Of a stretch of DNA of 21,120 bases, positions 13,264 through 21,120 are shown in pieces; the stretch's first letter is position 1, and the number at the start of each line of letters is the position of its first letter. The position numbers were made by a program, and so were the translations under genes. The notes beneath the pieces were generated by a model. That model worked only from the letters and a program-made list of their open reading frames with translations, was not told the origin of the DNA and did no database searches. The stretch comes from CAYSFE01 sp964430225 (GTDB lineage Bacteria > Patescibacteriota > Dojkabacteria > GCA-016699595 > JBAXKR01): assembly GCA_964430225.1 (NCBI GenBank), contig CAYSFE010000012.1, forward strand, positions 1-21,120, written 5' to 3'.

Positions 13264-14481
13264 ATGAAAAAAATTATTAAATACTTAAAAAACTGTGTTG
13301 AAGATTTTAAGAGATTAAATACAAAAAGGAAATATTTAGTAATAGGAATATCGATAGTGGTTACAATAATTCTTTTTGTAATAACTAGTCAAACATATAT
13401 AGACACAAATATTGAAACACAAAGGATTAAAAGAGTTTTAGAGTTTAATGTTGGTGGAATAGAGGAGAACAACATTACTTCTTTTAAAGACAGCTATAAG
13501 AAGGTATTAGAAACATTTGATCCAATATTTCTAGGATTTATTTCAAAGACTCCTGATGTTACAGGAAAATCTCAAGAGTATCTAAGTGGAAGTATATTTA
13601 ATGTATTGTCATATTCTGATGTTGTATTAAGTGATGGAGGAAGAATAGATAGCTCTATTAAATACTCCTCAAAACTTATGATTATTGTAATACCTTCCAT
13701 TAGCTTACTTCTAAGTATATATGTATTTACGGAGCTTCTTAAAGAGGGTGATTCAAAGATCCCCATCTATCAGATAATAATGAGAGTAGTTAAAACAGTA
13801 ATACTATTAATAATTACTCCACATATCTTAAGTCTTAGTATTCAAGGGGCTAATCTATTCTCTAAGTTTGTAATGAATAATGGAGGTATGTTAGATTTTC
13901 TTAAGAACTTTATAGATCAGTTATCTTCTGATCCAAGTCCAGATAACTTCCTGTCTAATCTCTTCTTTGGGGGAACATCTTTCTTTGGGTTTCTTCAGTC
14001 TCTTCCTGTACTAATACCCATAATGATCATAGTTATTCTTTTTATCTTCTTAGCATTCCAGTTCATTATTCGCTTTGTTCAAATGTATTTCTTAGCTTGT
14101 ATCTATCCTCTAGCTGTCCTATTTGAAGTACACCCAAAGATGGGATCAGTTAGTAGAAACTATTGGAAGACATGGATAAGCTTACTAATTCATCAACCCT
14201 TCTTTATCTTAGGATATGTACTTGTTCAAGAGATGCTACTTCAGATGTTAAAGACTGGTCCATCATTAGTTCAGATAATTATGTTTGTGGGACTACTAAT
14301 GTTCCTGTCTGGAATTAATGTACTTGTTTCAAAGATATTTGGAGATGTGTTCACTTCCATATCTCAGAATGTATTAGCAGCAGCAGGAACGTCAATAGTA
14401 AATAAGTACACAAATCTTAAGAGTAGATTTGTGAACAGGAAAAAGTATGTAAGAAATACGTCTAAAGCTAAAACAAAATGA
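13264..14481 (+). CDS. VirB6/TrbL-like polytopic channel protein
   Basis: 405 residues from the ATG at 13264, two bases after the previous stop, with GGTGG before it. It has an N-terminal membrane helix (about 24-44), an extracytoplasmic domain of about 90 residues, then at least five hydrophobic segments, including 'MIIVIPSISLLLSIYVFTELL', 'PIMIIVILFIFLAFQFIIRFVQMYFLACIYPLAVLF' and 'IIMFVGLLMFLSGINVLVS'. The end is basic and cytoplasmic. This plan and its place between VirB2-like and VirB4 genes fit VirB6/TrbL, the inner-membrane pore. Overlap ATGA with the next gene. Confidence 0.75.
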   Translation: MKKIIKYLKNCVEDFKRLNTKRKYLVIGISIVVTIILFVITSQTYIDTNIETQRIKRVLEFNVGGIEENNITSFKDSYKKVLETFDPIFLGFISKTPDVTGKSQEYLSGSIFNVLSYSDVVLSDGGRIDSSIKYSSKLMIIVIPSISLLLSIYVFTELLKEGDSKIPIYQIIMRVVKTVILLIITPHILSLSIQGANLFSKFVMNNGGMLDFLKNFIDQLSSDPSPDNFLSNLFFGGTSFFGFLQSLPVLIPIMIIVILFIFLAFQFIIRFVQMYFLACIYPLAVLFEVHPKMGSVSRNYWKTWISLLIHQPFFILGYVLVQEMLLQMLKTGPSLVQIIMFVGLLMFLSGINVLVSKIFGDVFTSISQNVLAAAGTSIVNKYTNLKSRFVNRKKYVRNTSKAKTK

Positions 14482-14750
14482 AATACTTTAAAACAAACTT
14501 TGAACAAAACATTTTAAGACAGATAATATTTACAGATAGGAATATTATTATTGGAATAATACTTGTAATAAATGTGACACTTCTTTACCTTACCCAGTCA
14601 CTATATATTGAATTAAGAGGGTTCATATCACTATCTTTTACAATATGTTTTCTTATACTTCTAAGTATAAAGATAGATGATCAGTACCTCTATAAACTTC
14701 TACCAAATATTTTTAGATATATAGTCATGAATAAGCATGTTAGACCTTAA
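14478..14750 (+). CDS. PrgI/VirB3-like small membrane protein
   Basis: 90 residues with two adjacent membrane helices (about 23-42 'RNIIIGIILVINVTLLYL' and 49-66 'GFISLSFTICFLILLSI'). The tail 'YLYKLLPNIFRYIVMNKHVRP' resembles the end of PrgI-family proteins of Gram-positive and CPR secretion systems, which correspond to VirB3. It overlaps the gene before by 4 bases and the one after by 14 bases, so all three are tightly coupled. The size, helix pair and position just before the VirB4 genes support the call. Confidence 0.65.
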   Translation: MKYFKTNFEQNILRQIIFTDRNIIIGIILVINVTLLYLTQSLYIELRGFISLSFTICFLILLSIKIDDQYLYKLLPNIFRYIVMNKHVRP

Positions 14751-15195
14751 CATTACAAACAACACGTTTAGTTTTAGAGGTAAGGTATGTGTGATGTTTG
14801 AAGTATTTCCTCCCAACACAAGTTTAGTATCAAGTGAGGAAAAAGATGTGTTTGATACATACTTACAAAGCTTTACTAACTCTCTAAAAGATTGCTATGG
14901 AGAGTGGATATTAAGAAACAGAAGAATGAAGGAAGGGGATTTAAATGAATACTTTAAATCCATTAAAAGAAAGACTAAAGAATATTCTGAATACAGAGAA
15001 TATGTATTAGAGCTCATAAAGAAAGAAAAACTTATGAAAAAAAATATATATTTAGTCATTGGGCTAGATGGAGCAAACATAGATCTTCTCAATGCTAAGT
15101 GTAAACGTATTAAAGAAGACTTAACCCAACTCAATATCTCCTCAAGAATTCTAGACGGGACCGAAATTACTTCAGTTTTAAAGGCATGTTTTTAG
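14737..15195 (+). CDS. VirB4/TraC N-terminal-like domain as a separate protein
   Basis: 152 residues, soluble. 'VCVMFEVFPPNTSLVSSEEKDVFDTYLQSFTNSL' at the start, a charged helical middle with 'KRKTKEYSEYREYVLELIKKEKL', and 'KKNIYLVIGLDGANIDLLNAKCKRIKEDLTQL..SRILDGTEI' at the end follow the pattern of the small TraC-type domain that precedes VirB4 ATPases in CPR and Firmicute systems. It lacks a P-loop. It overlaps the ATPase gene by 10 bases, so the two likely work as one complex. Confidence 0.6.
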   Translation: MLDLNITNNTFSFRGKVCVMFEVFPPNTSLVSSEEKDVFDTYLQSFTNSLKDCYGEWILRNRRMKEGDLNEYFKSIKRKTKEYSEYREYVLELIKKEKLMKKNIYLVIGLDGANIDLLNAKCKRIKEDLTQLNISSRILDGTEITSVLKACF

Positions 15196-16874
15196 TTTTA
15201 CCCATATTTAAAACCTTTCTAATGCTTCATCTTGGAATAATCAGGGTCTTAAGAACTATTGGGGATTTTAGGCGAGAGAGGTATATAAAAGATCTTGTAA
15301 AAGAACAAAGGGTTTTAATTAGAAGGAGGGAATTAAATCTAAGTCTTGATGGTATTAAAGTGAATGATAGGAGTTTAGAAATAGGGGATAGATATATACG
15401 TTCATATTACTTTTCAGGAATACCACAAAATATCTCTAGAGATAATATATATAGGGTACTTGATAACAAACTTGAATATATATTCTCTTTACACATCTCA
15501 CAAAGTAATAGGTCTGAAATGATTAAGCTCGCTCGACAAAGAATATCAGTTTTAGAAAGTATAAATGAAGAAAGAGAACAGAAAGGGAAATTAAGAAAGA
15601 TAGAACATGATAAGGAAATAGAAGAATTAAACTCTTTTATAGAAATCATATTAGAAGAAGATGAAAGAAGTTTTCTGTCCTCTATGTATATGAATGTTTT
15701 TTCATCTTCAAGAAATGAAGTGATTGATTCAAATATATTTCTAACTTCAAGGTTTAAAGATATTGACTATGCTTTAAATATCTCGACATTTGATCAGTTA
15801 AGATCTTTTAATTCAACCTTACCACTCCTTAATGACGAAGCTAAAAGAACCCTTAGAGTTCAAACGCAAAGTCTAAATGAGCTACTTCCTCTTGTTCCTT
15901 CAAACTACTTAGAAGATGAGGGAATATACTTAGGAAAGAATGAGAATAGTTCTTCTTTGGTAATTCTTAATTTCTTTAAAGCAAGAAATGCAAACATAAA
16001 CATACTTGGTACATCAGGATCAGGAAAATCAGAAACATCTAAACTTCTACTTAGAAGGTTTCACATGCTAGGTACCAAGTGTCTAATACTAGATCCTGAA
16101 GGTGAGTATCTTGAGCTAACAAGAAGATTAGGTGGAAGAATATATTCTTTTTCAAACAGGGAGGGTATAAATGCATTTGGAATTAAGGATACTGGGATAT
16201 TAAAAGGATTTCTATCATTCTTTCTTAGTTCCAAGTCCTCTCTAAGTATTCTTGATAAAGTACTAAATGATTTAAAAGATAGAGGAGAGATAGCTATTGA
16301 TAGAATAATAGAAAGTATTGATAGTAAAAGAGCTAAAGATGAACTTGAGATATTAAGAAGTGGGTCTCTAAAAGGAATATTTAATTCGAATAGAGAAATA
16401 TCTTTTAAAGAGGATCTCGTATGTTTTGATCTTTCATCTTTAAAGTCTGAAGAATCAAAAATTCCTGCTATGTATCTTCTTCTTAATCTAATAGATAGAA
16501 GTATTGAAGAAGAAAAGAGTCATAAGAAGATGATTTTCATAGATGAAGCACATAAGCTTCTACGTAATGAAGTTTCAAGAAGTTTCTATATCAACCTTGT
16601 TAAGACTGTAAGAAAAAGAAATACAGGGGTAGTGACTATTACTCAAAACCCTGAAGATTTTAGTGATGCTGACTATTCAAAAACAATTCTTACTCAGGCT
16701 GAAAGTACTATTCTTCTTAAACAATCTTACTCCTCACTAAATCATATTTCTGAAAACAGGGTATTTCCATTAAGTGAAGTTGAAGAAGATATGCTTCCTA
16801 CTTTAGAAGTAGGAGAAGGTTTTGTCATATATGAAGGTAATCATATCCAAATACATTTTGATAACAATATATGA
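15186..16874 (+). CDS. virB4: VirB4-family ATPase
   Basis: 562 residues. The ATPase powers substrate transfer or pilus assembly at the inner membrane. Walker A is GTSGSGKSE at 275-283, followed by 'LILDPEGEYLELTRRLGG', as in VirB4/HerA proteins. Walker B is MIFIDEAHK at 449-457. 'VTITQNPEDF' (the Gln-finger region) and the C-terminal 'EVGEGFVIYEG' follow. Residues 110-165 form a long charged coiled coil. The protein is shorter than classical VirB4 (about 800) because the N-terminal module is in the preceding gene. 'AAAGG'-like purines (AAAGG) precede the ATG. Overlap ATGA with the M23 gene. Confidence 0.92.
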   Translation: MFLVLPIFKTFLMLHLGIIRVLRTIGDFRRERYIKDLVKEQRVLIRRRELNLSLDGIKVNDRSLEIGDRYIRSYYFSGIPQNISRDNIYRVLDNKLEYIFSLHISQSNRSEMIKLARQRISVLESINEEREQKGKLRKIEHDKEIEELNSFIEIILEEDERSFLSSMYMNVFSSSRNEVIDSNIFLTSRFKDIDYALNISTFDQLRSFNSTLPLLNDEAKRTLRVQTQSLNELLPLVPSNYLEDEGIYLGKNENSSSLVILNFFKARNANINILGTSGSGKSETSKLLLRRFHMLGTKCLILDPEGEYLELTRRLGGRIYSFSNREGINAFGIKDTGILKGFLSFFLSSKSSLSILDKVLNDLKDRGEIAIDRIIESIDSKRAKDELEILRSGSLKGIFNSNREISFKEDLVCFDLSSLKSEESKIPAMYLLLNLIDRSIEEEKSHKKMIFIDEAHKLLRNEVSRSFYINLVKTVRKRNTGVVTITQNPEDFSDADYSKTILTQAESTILLKQSYSSLNHISENRVFPLSEVEEDMLPTLEVGEGFVIYEGNHIQIHFDNNI

Positions 16875-17824
16875 AAAGATTTCAAAGGAAACTGGTGACA
16901 GCAGGTTCACATATTGTAGAAGGTGGAACTAAATATGGTTCAGAAGCGATTGGAGCTGGAATAGGACTCGCAGTAGGAGCAATAGTTGGTGTTGCTTCTG
17001 GTGGATCATTAACCCCATTTTTAAAAGATGGAATAGATACAGGGAGAAAAATAGGGAGGGGAGTAGGTAACAAAGTAGGAAAGGTACTAGGGGGAACTCT
17101 TCGTAAAACTCGTGATTTTACAAATTTACTTCATAACCCATTTGATGAACTATTAAATGGGTTTATTAGATTTCTTGTTTCATTAATTGGCCTTGGATAT
17201 TTCATAGATGACATAATTTCAGATAAGATTATTGAGAATAAGGCAAAGATTGCAGTATTCTTCCTTAGTATCATTCTCATTATCCCTATGTATTTCTCAA
17301 GTTTTATTCTTAATCTTACCTATGCCAATGCTGACCCTAAATACAATCTAAATATGGCTAGTTCAAGTTATCCGATAGGAAGTCCATTTGGGGGAGAAGG
17401 GCTCACAAATACACATATAACCTCATATTTTGATGATATAAACTACTTTAATAGGTTTGGTAAGTGGCATAAGGCATTAGATATAGTTCCAACAGATAAA
17501 TATTATCAAACTGATAAGGCATATAAAGAAATAGGGGAAGTTTATCTTTACTCAATATGTGATGGTAGTGCTAAAACACACAAAGACTCAAGTGGTGCTA
17601 TTACTATTGAAATATTATGTGCTGATAATATCCATAAAGTCATATATACACATGAAAAGACTAGTTTTATTTCGTATTCTGATTTCGTTCCAGTAAGAAG
17701 GGGAGAAGCGCTTGGAATAATGGGATGTACAGGAATTTGTTATGGTTCACATGTACATTTTGGTATATCTGAAAATGGAATATGGATAGATCCTATTTAT
17801 TTATTATCACAGGGTAACCGTTAG
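16871..17824 (+). CDS. Membrane-anchored M23 (LytM) peptidase of the secretion operon
   Basis: 317 residues. The first 75 are Gly-rich and basic, including 'GAGIGLAVGAIVGVASGG', which could be a membrane hairpin. A membrane helix at about 128-150 ('AVFFLSIILIIPMYFSSFILNL') places the rest outside. The C-terminal LytM domain has the zinc ligands H200 and D204 ('WHKALD') and H294-V-H296 ('GSHVHFG'), so it appears active against peptide cross-bridges of the wall. In the operon it would take the VirB1 role of opening peptidoglycan. The 3' end overlaps the convergent PilX-like gene by 32 bases. Confidence 0.87.
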   Translation: MKRFQRKLVTAGSHIVEGGTKYGSEAIGAGIGLAVGAIVGVASGGSLTPFLKDGIDTGRKIGRGVGNKVGKVLGGTLRKTRDFTNLLHNPFDELLNGFIRFLVSLIGLGYFIDDIISDKIIENKAKIAVFFLSIILIIPMYFSSFILNLTYANADPKYNLNMASSSYPIGSPFGGEGLTNTHITSYFDDINYFNRFGKWHKALDIVPTDKYYQTDKAYKEIGEVYLYSICDGSAKTHKDSSGAITIEILCADNIHKVIYTHEKTSFISYSDFVPVRRGEALGIMGCTGICYGSHVHFGISENGIWIDPIYLLSQGNR

Positions 17825-18953
17825 TACTATTCCCTCCAATTCCTCCACCAACAAATAGGGAATAGTCGAAGAGGTCTGGCAATGCTTTGTTTATAGGTAC
17901 ATATGCTTCAAGTCTTGCTGATCCAAAACCAGTATTTGATCCAGTTCCTCCATATAGATCTGTCTCACTATCATACGCAGAATCAAAAGCGTTACATTTA
18001 AATCTATGGAATTGATATGCAACTTCTTTTTGGGTACCAAGATTAAAACTTCCTTCATGATAAATTGAAAAATCTACTACAGTAGGTGTCTTACTTAGAA
18101 ACTTTATTTGTATTGATTTAACAGTATGAAGTGTACTTGTTGGACTCTTAACATTTAATGCTAGTTTCTCAATATCTAGGGTAAATTGGCTTGAACCAGT
18201 GAGTGGTATAGAGTTAAGGGTATCGGTAATATCTGTAGTAACTGAAGTAAATTGATTAACAACAGTTGCTCCACCTTTGTTTACAATATCTACTAATGTT
18301 TGAGGATATGTAGGAACTGTTGGGTTATTTGATCCATTTGGTACTTCAATAGCTCCGGTATAATACGCATCGTTATTTGAAATTATGAAACTAGTTGATA
18401 ATGGAGTTGTAACATTACTAATATTCTCGGTGTATTTATATGTAATTTGTGCAGCCTCTGCATTGCTATACCTTATATGTACTTTAGGATGTATGGTTGT
18501 AAGGTCAGTGTAAGTTATTGATGAAGCCGGTTGTTTTGAATAGTCTAATACTACTGGTTCATCTGTTTGTATCTTTAAAGATTTTGCCCCAACCGATGTT
18601 TCTCTGGTGCATTTAACAATAGAACTAGTATCAGTCCCCACACCATTACATGTAAGCCCTACAGATTGTGTGTAGTCATTTATGGTTGCAGTTTCGTCAT
18701 AGTTACAACTATTTGAATTACTTTCTCCTAATGCACTTGATATTTGTTCACTTGAAACTCCAAGAATATTTCCAGAAACTAGTTTTGTTAAATATTTTTC
18801 AGATAATGAATATGCTCTTTCGTAGCTTTTTTGTACTAGTAGTTTTCTTGTATCAGTTATTGTAGAAGAAACGATTAAGGTAACAATGACCCCAAGGATC
18901 ATTAGGAGTAACATAACTGTAATCATTGATTGTGCTTTATTGCCTTTAATCAT
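17793..18953 (-). CDS. PilX-like pilus-associated protein
   Basis: 386 residues. The N-terminus MIKGNKAQSMITVMLLLMILGVIVTLIVS is a basic patch followed by a 20-residue hydrophobic helix like that of PilX/PilV-type minor pilins. It lacks the strict G-F-T-x-x-E motif. A helical spine continues to about residue 60 ('KSYERAYSLSEKYLTKLVSG'). The body is Ser/Thr/Asn-rich beta structure with four cysteines. It begins 8 bases before the end of the large exported gene, so they form one operon. A role as a minor pilin or pilus-tip partner is inference from position and helix. Confidence 0.65.
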   Translation of the reverse strand: MIKGNKAQSMITVMLLLMILGVIVTLIVSSTITDTRKLLVQKSYERAYSLSEKYLTKLVSGNILGVSSEQISSALGESNSNSCNYDETATINDYTQSVGLTCNGVGTDTSSIVKCTRETSVGAKSLKIQTDEPVVLDYSKQPASSITYTDLTTIHPKVHIRYSNAEAAQITYKYTENISNVTTPLSTSFIISNNDAYYTGAIEVPNGSNNPTVPTYPQTLVDIVNKGGATVVNQFTSVTTDITDTLNSIPLTGSSQFTLDIEKLALNVKSPTSTLHTVKSIQIKFLSKTPTVVDFSIYHEGSFNLGTQKEVAYQFHRFKCNAFDSAYDSETDLYGGTGSNTGFGSARLEAYVPINKALPDLFDYSLFVGGGIGGNSTNGYPVIINK

Positions 18954-21120
18954 TTGTTGTACTTTCTCTAATTGATAATATTGTCGATTTTCTACCTAAT
19001 ATATTTCCAAACACTAATTGAATACTAGCATCATATTCTATTTGTTCAGCAGGTGCTACAAAGTTTTGAACCATTATGAGGTCTCTTAAGAAACAGGGAC
19101 TACCTAAACCTGTGTTTACTACAGCTGCAGTCGTATCAGGAAAAGATCCACCACTATTCTTACATGTAAGGCTATTAGTAAATGTTGAGCCATCCATACT
19201 TATGGTTGTACTTCCTAGTAGGTTATTTCCTTTAGGGAAAGTACTTGTTTGAACTACACCTCCAAATATCTTTAGACCGTCATAAACCACTTTGTAGTCA
19301 TGTGCATATACCTTACAGTTTAAAGTGTCATCATATCCTGCAGGACCTGCTAATTCAAAACTTTTAACCATCTTTCCTGTGTTTACATCTACTTTTAATA
19401 GTTGTTCGGGTTTAATCTTATATGTATATGTTCTTAAATTTCCATTATCCACATATGAGATGTTATCGAATCTTGTAGTTGTTAATATTTGAGTTGCTGG
19501 TGTATCACAGTCCTGCCAGTTTGATGGATCAGTTGTCGAATTATCCATAGTGCTATATGTTCCGTAGTTTGAAAGAGGTGTAAGACCTGCTCTAAATGAT
19601 CTAGTTGAATTACATTTGTTATCTCTGTTATTTACTCTAATCATTCCACTACTATCTGTTGGATTAGATACTGTCATTTCAACATTAATATCACTCCCTA
19701 ATACTATTGGTACATCATCATACCCACCATTAATTTTCATATCAGTACAAAGAGGAGTAGGAGGTATTACGGGTGGAGGATTATTTGTAGTTACGCCAGT
19801 TAAAGTAAATGGTTCACACCAATCACCTGTTGTTGCATCTGATCTGTCGTTATAGTTTGCATGTACTCCCCATTGGAATATATTTGCACCATTTACAATA
19901 CTTGATCCTGGTATTGTCATGTAGTAATTATGTTGTCCGTTTGAAAGGTCATGAGCCAAGATATTTAATCTAACACCGTTATTTTTAAATGCTGTATATT
20001 GCCAATCAGGGTCATTGTCGTCATATGCAAAATCAGGAGAACCTAATTGAATACCTACCCAAACATATAGATCTTGACCAGTCTCAATATTTTCACCTGC
20101 AACATATGGGTTAGTGTGATTTGCTGCTTTGTAGTATCTTACGTTACATCTATATCCATTTAATGCTTCTGCTTTCTTAATAATATCATTGTTAAGTTTA
20201 GTGTCAGTAACTTTAGCAACTGTTTCTGTTTGTTTTACAGGAGCTATTGCTTGAATATTACTACTACTTCCCTTGTCAGGAAGTGTAACTAATTTACCAT
20301 CTGTAATTAAAAACGCATCTATTCTATCGTAGAGAGGATATGCTGTTCCTGCTAATACTTGGGTACTGGTTAAGCTTTCAGACTTATATGATCCATTTCC
20401 AATTACAATACTTCCTTTTGCTACTATAACTAAACTGCCAGTATTTTTAATTATATCTGGTTCTAGAATTACATCGCCATCCACTAAGATGATAGAGTTT
20501 TTATTTATATTCCATGCTCCATCATTTGCTAAAGTATTATGTTTTATATTTAAGTTTCCACTAATCTTATATACATTAACTTTTTTATCTGAAACATTTT
20601 CAACAACATCTGGATCAATTGCTTTAATGAGATCTTTATCTGAAGCAGGATCTACACTAACGCTGTTTCCAATGGTTTTAATTGATAGTCCTGATCCGTT
20701 ATATAGTGGGGAGTTGCTGTCAGTTATTGCGTCTCCAGTATTTGTATATCCAAGTATTCCGCTTGTATCTATTAACTTAGATAGATAATCATATAGATTT
20801 TTATCTCCTCCAGTATATTTAGAAACATCGTTTAATTTATGTGTATAAAAAGTTGCAGCTTGAGTTATCTTACTGAATCTATCAGGATTCCCTCTTGGAC
20901 CCGTATTACTATTTTCTTCATTTGAAGAAAGGGCATATGTTGAAACATATGAATCATCTTTTTCAGGACACTGATTGATCCTATTTACATAAGAAGATAG
21001 AGCAGCATTAGATTTTGTGTTTCTAGTATTTATAAATGTTTTAAGATTGTTATTCGTTACTGATCCAATAGTAGAAGAACAAATATTCAGTGCTGGGTTA
21101 TTTGGATCAGGAGCAATACT
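18946..21120 (-). CDS. Large exported protein of pilus operon (C-terminal 724 residues, partial)
   Basis: The frame is open from the right edge to the stop at 18946, so the start lies outside. A GTG at 20484 is internal, since coding continues upstream as '..NKNSIILVDGDVILEPD'. Residues around that point form a beta-solenoid-like run ('NLNIKHN', 'SLVIVAKGSIVIG') followed by 'YDRIDAFLITDGKLVT', a pattern seen in pilus-linked CPR proteins. A Cys-containing Ig-like region, a Pro-rich hinge ('NNPPPVIPPTPLC') and a second beta domain follow. Many Asn/Ser/Thr and paired Cys fit an extracellular protein. It is co-transcribed with the PilX-like gene. It could be a pilus-tip adhesin, but this is not proven. 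Confidence 0.7.
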   Translation of the reverse strand, partial: SIAPDPNNPALNICSSTIGSVTNNNLKTFINTRNTKSNAALSSYVNRINQCPEKDDSYVSTYALSSNEENSNTGPRGNPDRFSKITQAATFYTHKLNDVSKYTGGDKNLYDYLSKLIDTSGILGYTNTGDAITDSNSPLYNGSGLSIKTIGNSVSVDPASDKDLIKAIDPDVVENVSDKKVNVYKISGNLNIKHNTLANDGAWNINKNSIILVDGDVILEPDIIKNTGSLVIVAKGSIVIGNGSYKSESLTSTQVLAGTAYPLYDRIDAFLITDGKLVTLPDKGSSSNIQAIAPVKQTETVAKVTDTKLNNDIIKKAEALNGYRCNVRYYKAANHTNPYVAGENIETGQDLYVWVGIQLGSPDFAYDDNDPDWQYTAFKNNGVRLNILAHDLSNGQHNYYMTIPGSSIVNGANIFQWGVHANYNDRSDATTGDWCEPFTLTGVTTNNPPPVIPPTPLCTDMKINGGYDDVPIVLGSDINVEMTVSNPTDSSGMIRVNNRDNKCNSTRSFRAGLTPLSNYGTYSTMDNSTTDPSNWQDCDTPATQILTTTRFDNISYVDNGNLRTYTYKIKPEQLLKVDVNTGKMVKSFELAGPAGYDDTLNCKVYAHDYKVVYDGLKIFGGVVQTSTFPKGNNLLGSTTISMDGSTFTNSLTCKNSGGSFPDTTAAVVNTGLGSPCFLRDLIMVQNFVAPAEQIEYDASIQLVFGNILGRKSTILSIRESTTND

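Noticed and set aside
20484..20788. GTG at 20484 as the start of the large protein, with a separate plus-strand frame at 20489-20788.
   Set aside because: The minus-strand frame continues without a stop to the edge with the same composition, so the GTG codes an internal Val and the plus-strand frame is its shadow.
1..21120. Recoded UGA (Gly), as in Gracilibacteria/Absconditabacteria.
   Set aside because: Several genes end in TGA at the family's expected length or in ATGA overlaps, and no conserved domain needs reading through TGA.

Overview
The window is AT-rich, with almost no intergenic space. Genes sit in short operons whose ends overlap the next gene by a few bases. The gene content points to a member of the Candidate Phyla Radiation (Patescibacteria): Mur-ligase-type protein lacking the usual N-terminal domain, PilN/PilO and pseudopilin genes, a compact VirB-like secretion operon, ftsA-ftsZ, and many small membrane proteins with no recognisable family. 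TGA is used as a stop (for example at the HAD and VirB6 genes), so the Gly-UGA code of Gracilibacteria/Absconditabacteria does not apply. I cannot assign a phylum from the window. The 100-N run inside ftsA shows this is a draft or metagenome-derived scaffold.

Layout. 1-479: 5' part of an ABC-exporter membrane domain (-). 524-3289: accessory-looking genes (-), namely two GNAT acetyltransferases, a YhcG/DUF1016 nuclease and a HAD phosphatase. 3334-3499: tRNA-Ser(CGA) and tRNA-Arg(GCG) (-). 3519-3914: a small unknown gene (+). 3907-6453: operon (-) of Mur ligase, thioredoxin and a membrane protein. 6452-8072: a membrane protein and queA (+). 8062-9540: pilN-pilO-small membrane protein (-). 9582-12645: pseudopilin, ftsA and ftsZ (+). 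12712-17824: a seven-gene type IV secretion-like operon (+) holding a small membrane protein, VirB2-like, VirB6-like, PrgI/VirB3-like, a VirB4 N-terminal-like protein, the VirB4 ATPase and an M23 peptidase. 17793-21120: a PilX-like protein and a large exported protein cut by the right edge (-).

How it fits together. Division genes (ftsA, ftsZ) and a peptidoglycan-precursor-type ligase are interleaved with two envelope machines. One is a type IV pilus system (PilN, PilO, a pseudopilin, a PilX-like protein and a big exported protein). The other is a single-membrane VirB-like system with its own wall hydrolase. No relaxase or VirD4 coupling protein is visible, so the VirB system may serve DNA uptake or protein export rather than conjugation, but those genes could lie elsewhere.

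Expression. Several operon-leading genes have no Shine-Dalgarno sequence but have a -10 hexamer 6-7 bases before the ATG, as expected for leaderless mRNAs. An internal gene (thioredoxin) has a good AGGAG. No stretch longer than 300 bases lacks a gene. The longest gap (2034-2181) contains a candidate promoter and hairpin. I saw no rRNA, CRISPR array, IS element or integrase. The most unusual signal is a pair of palindromes 30 bp apart inside the yhcG-like gene whose arms differ yet stay self-complementary.
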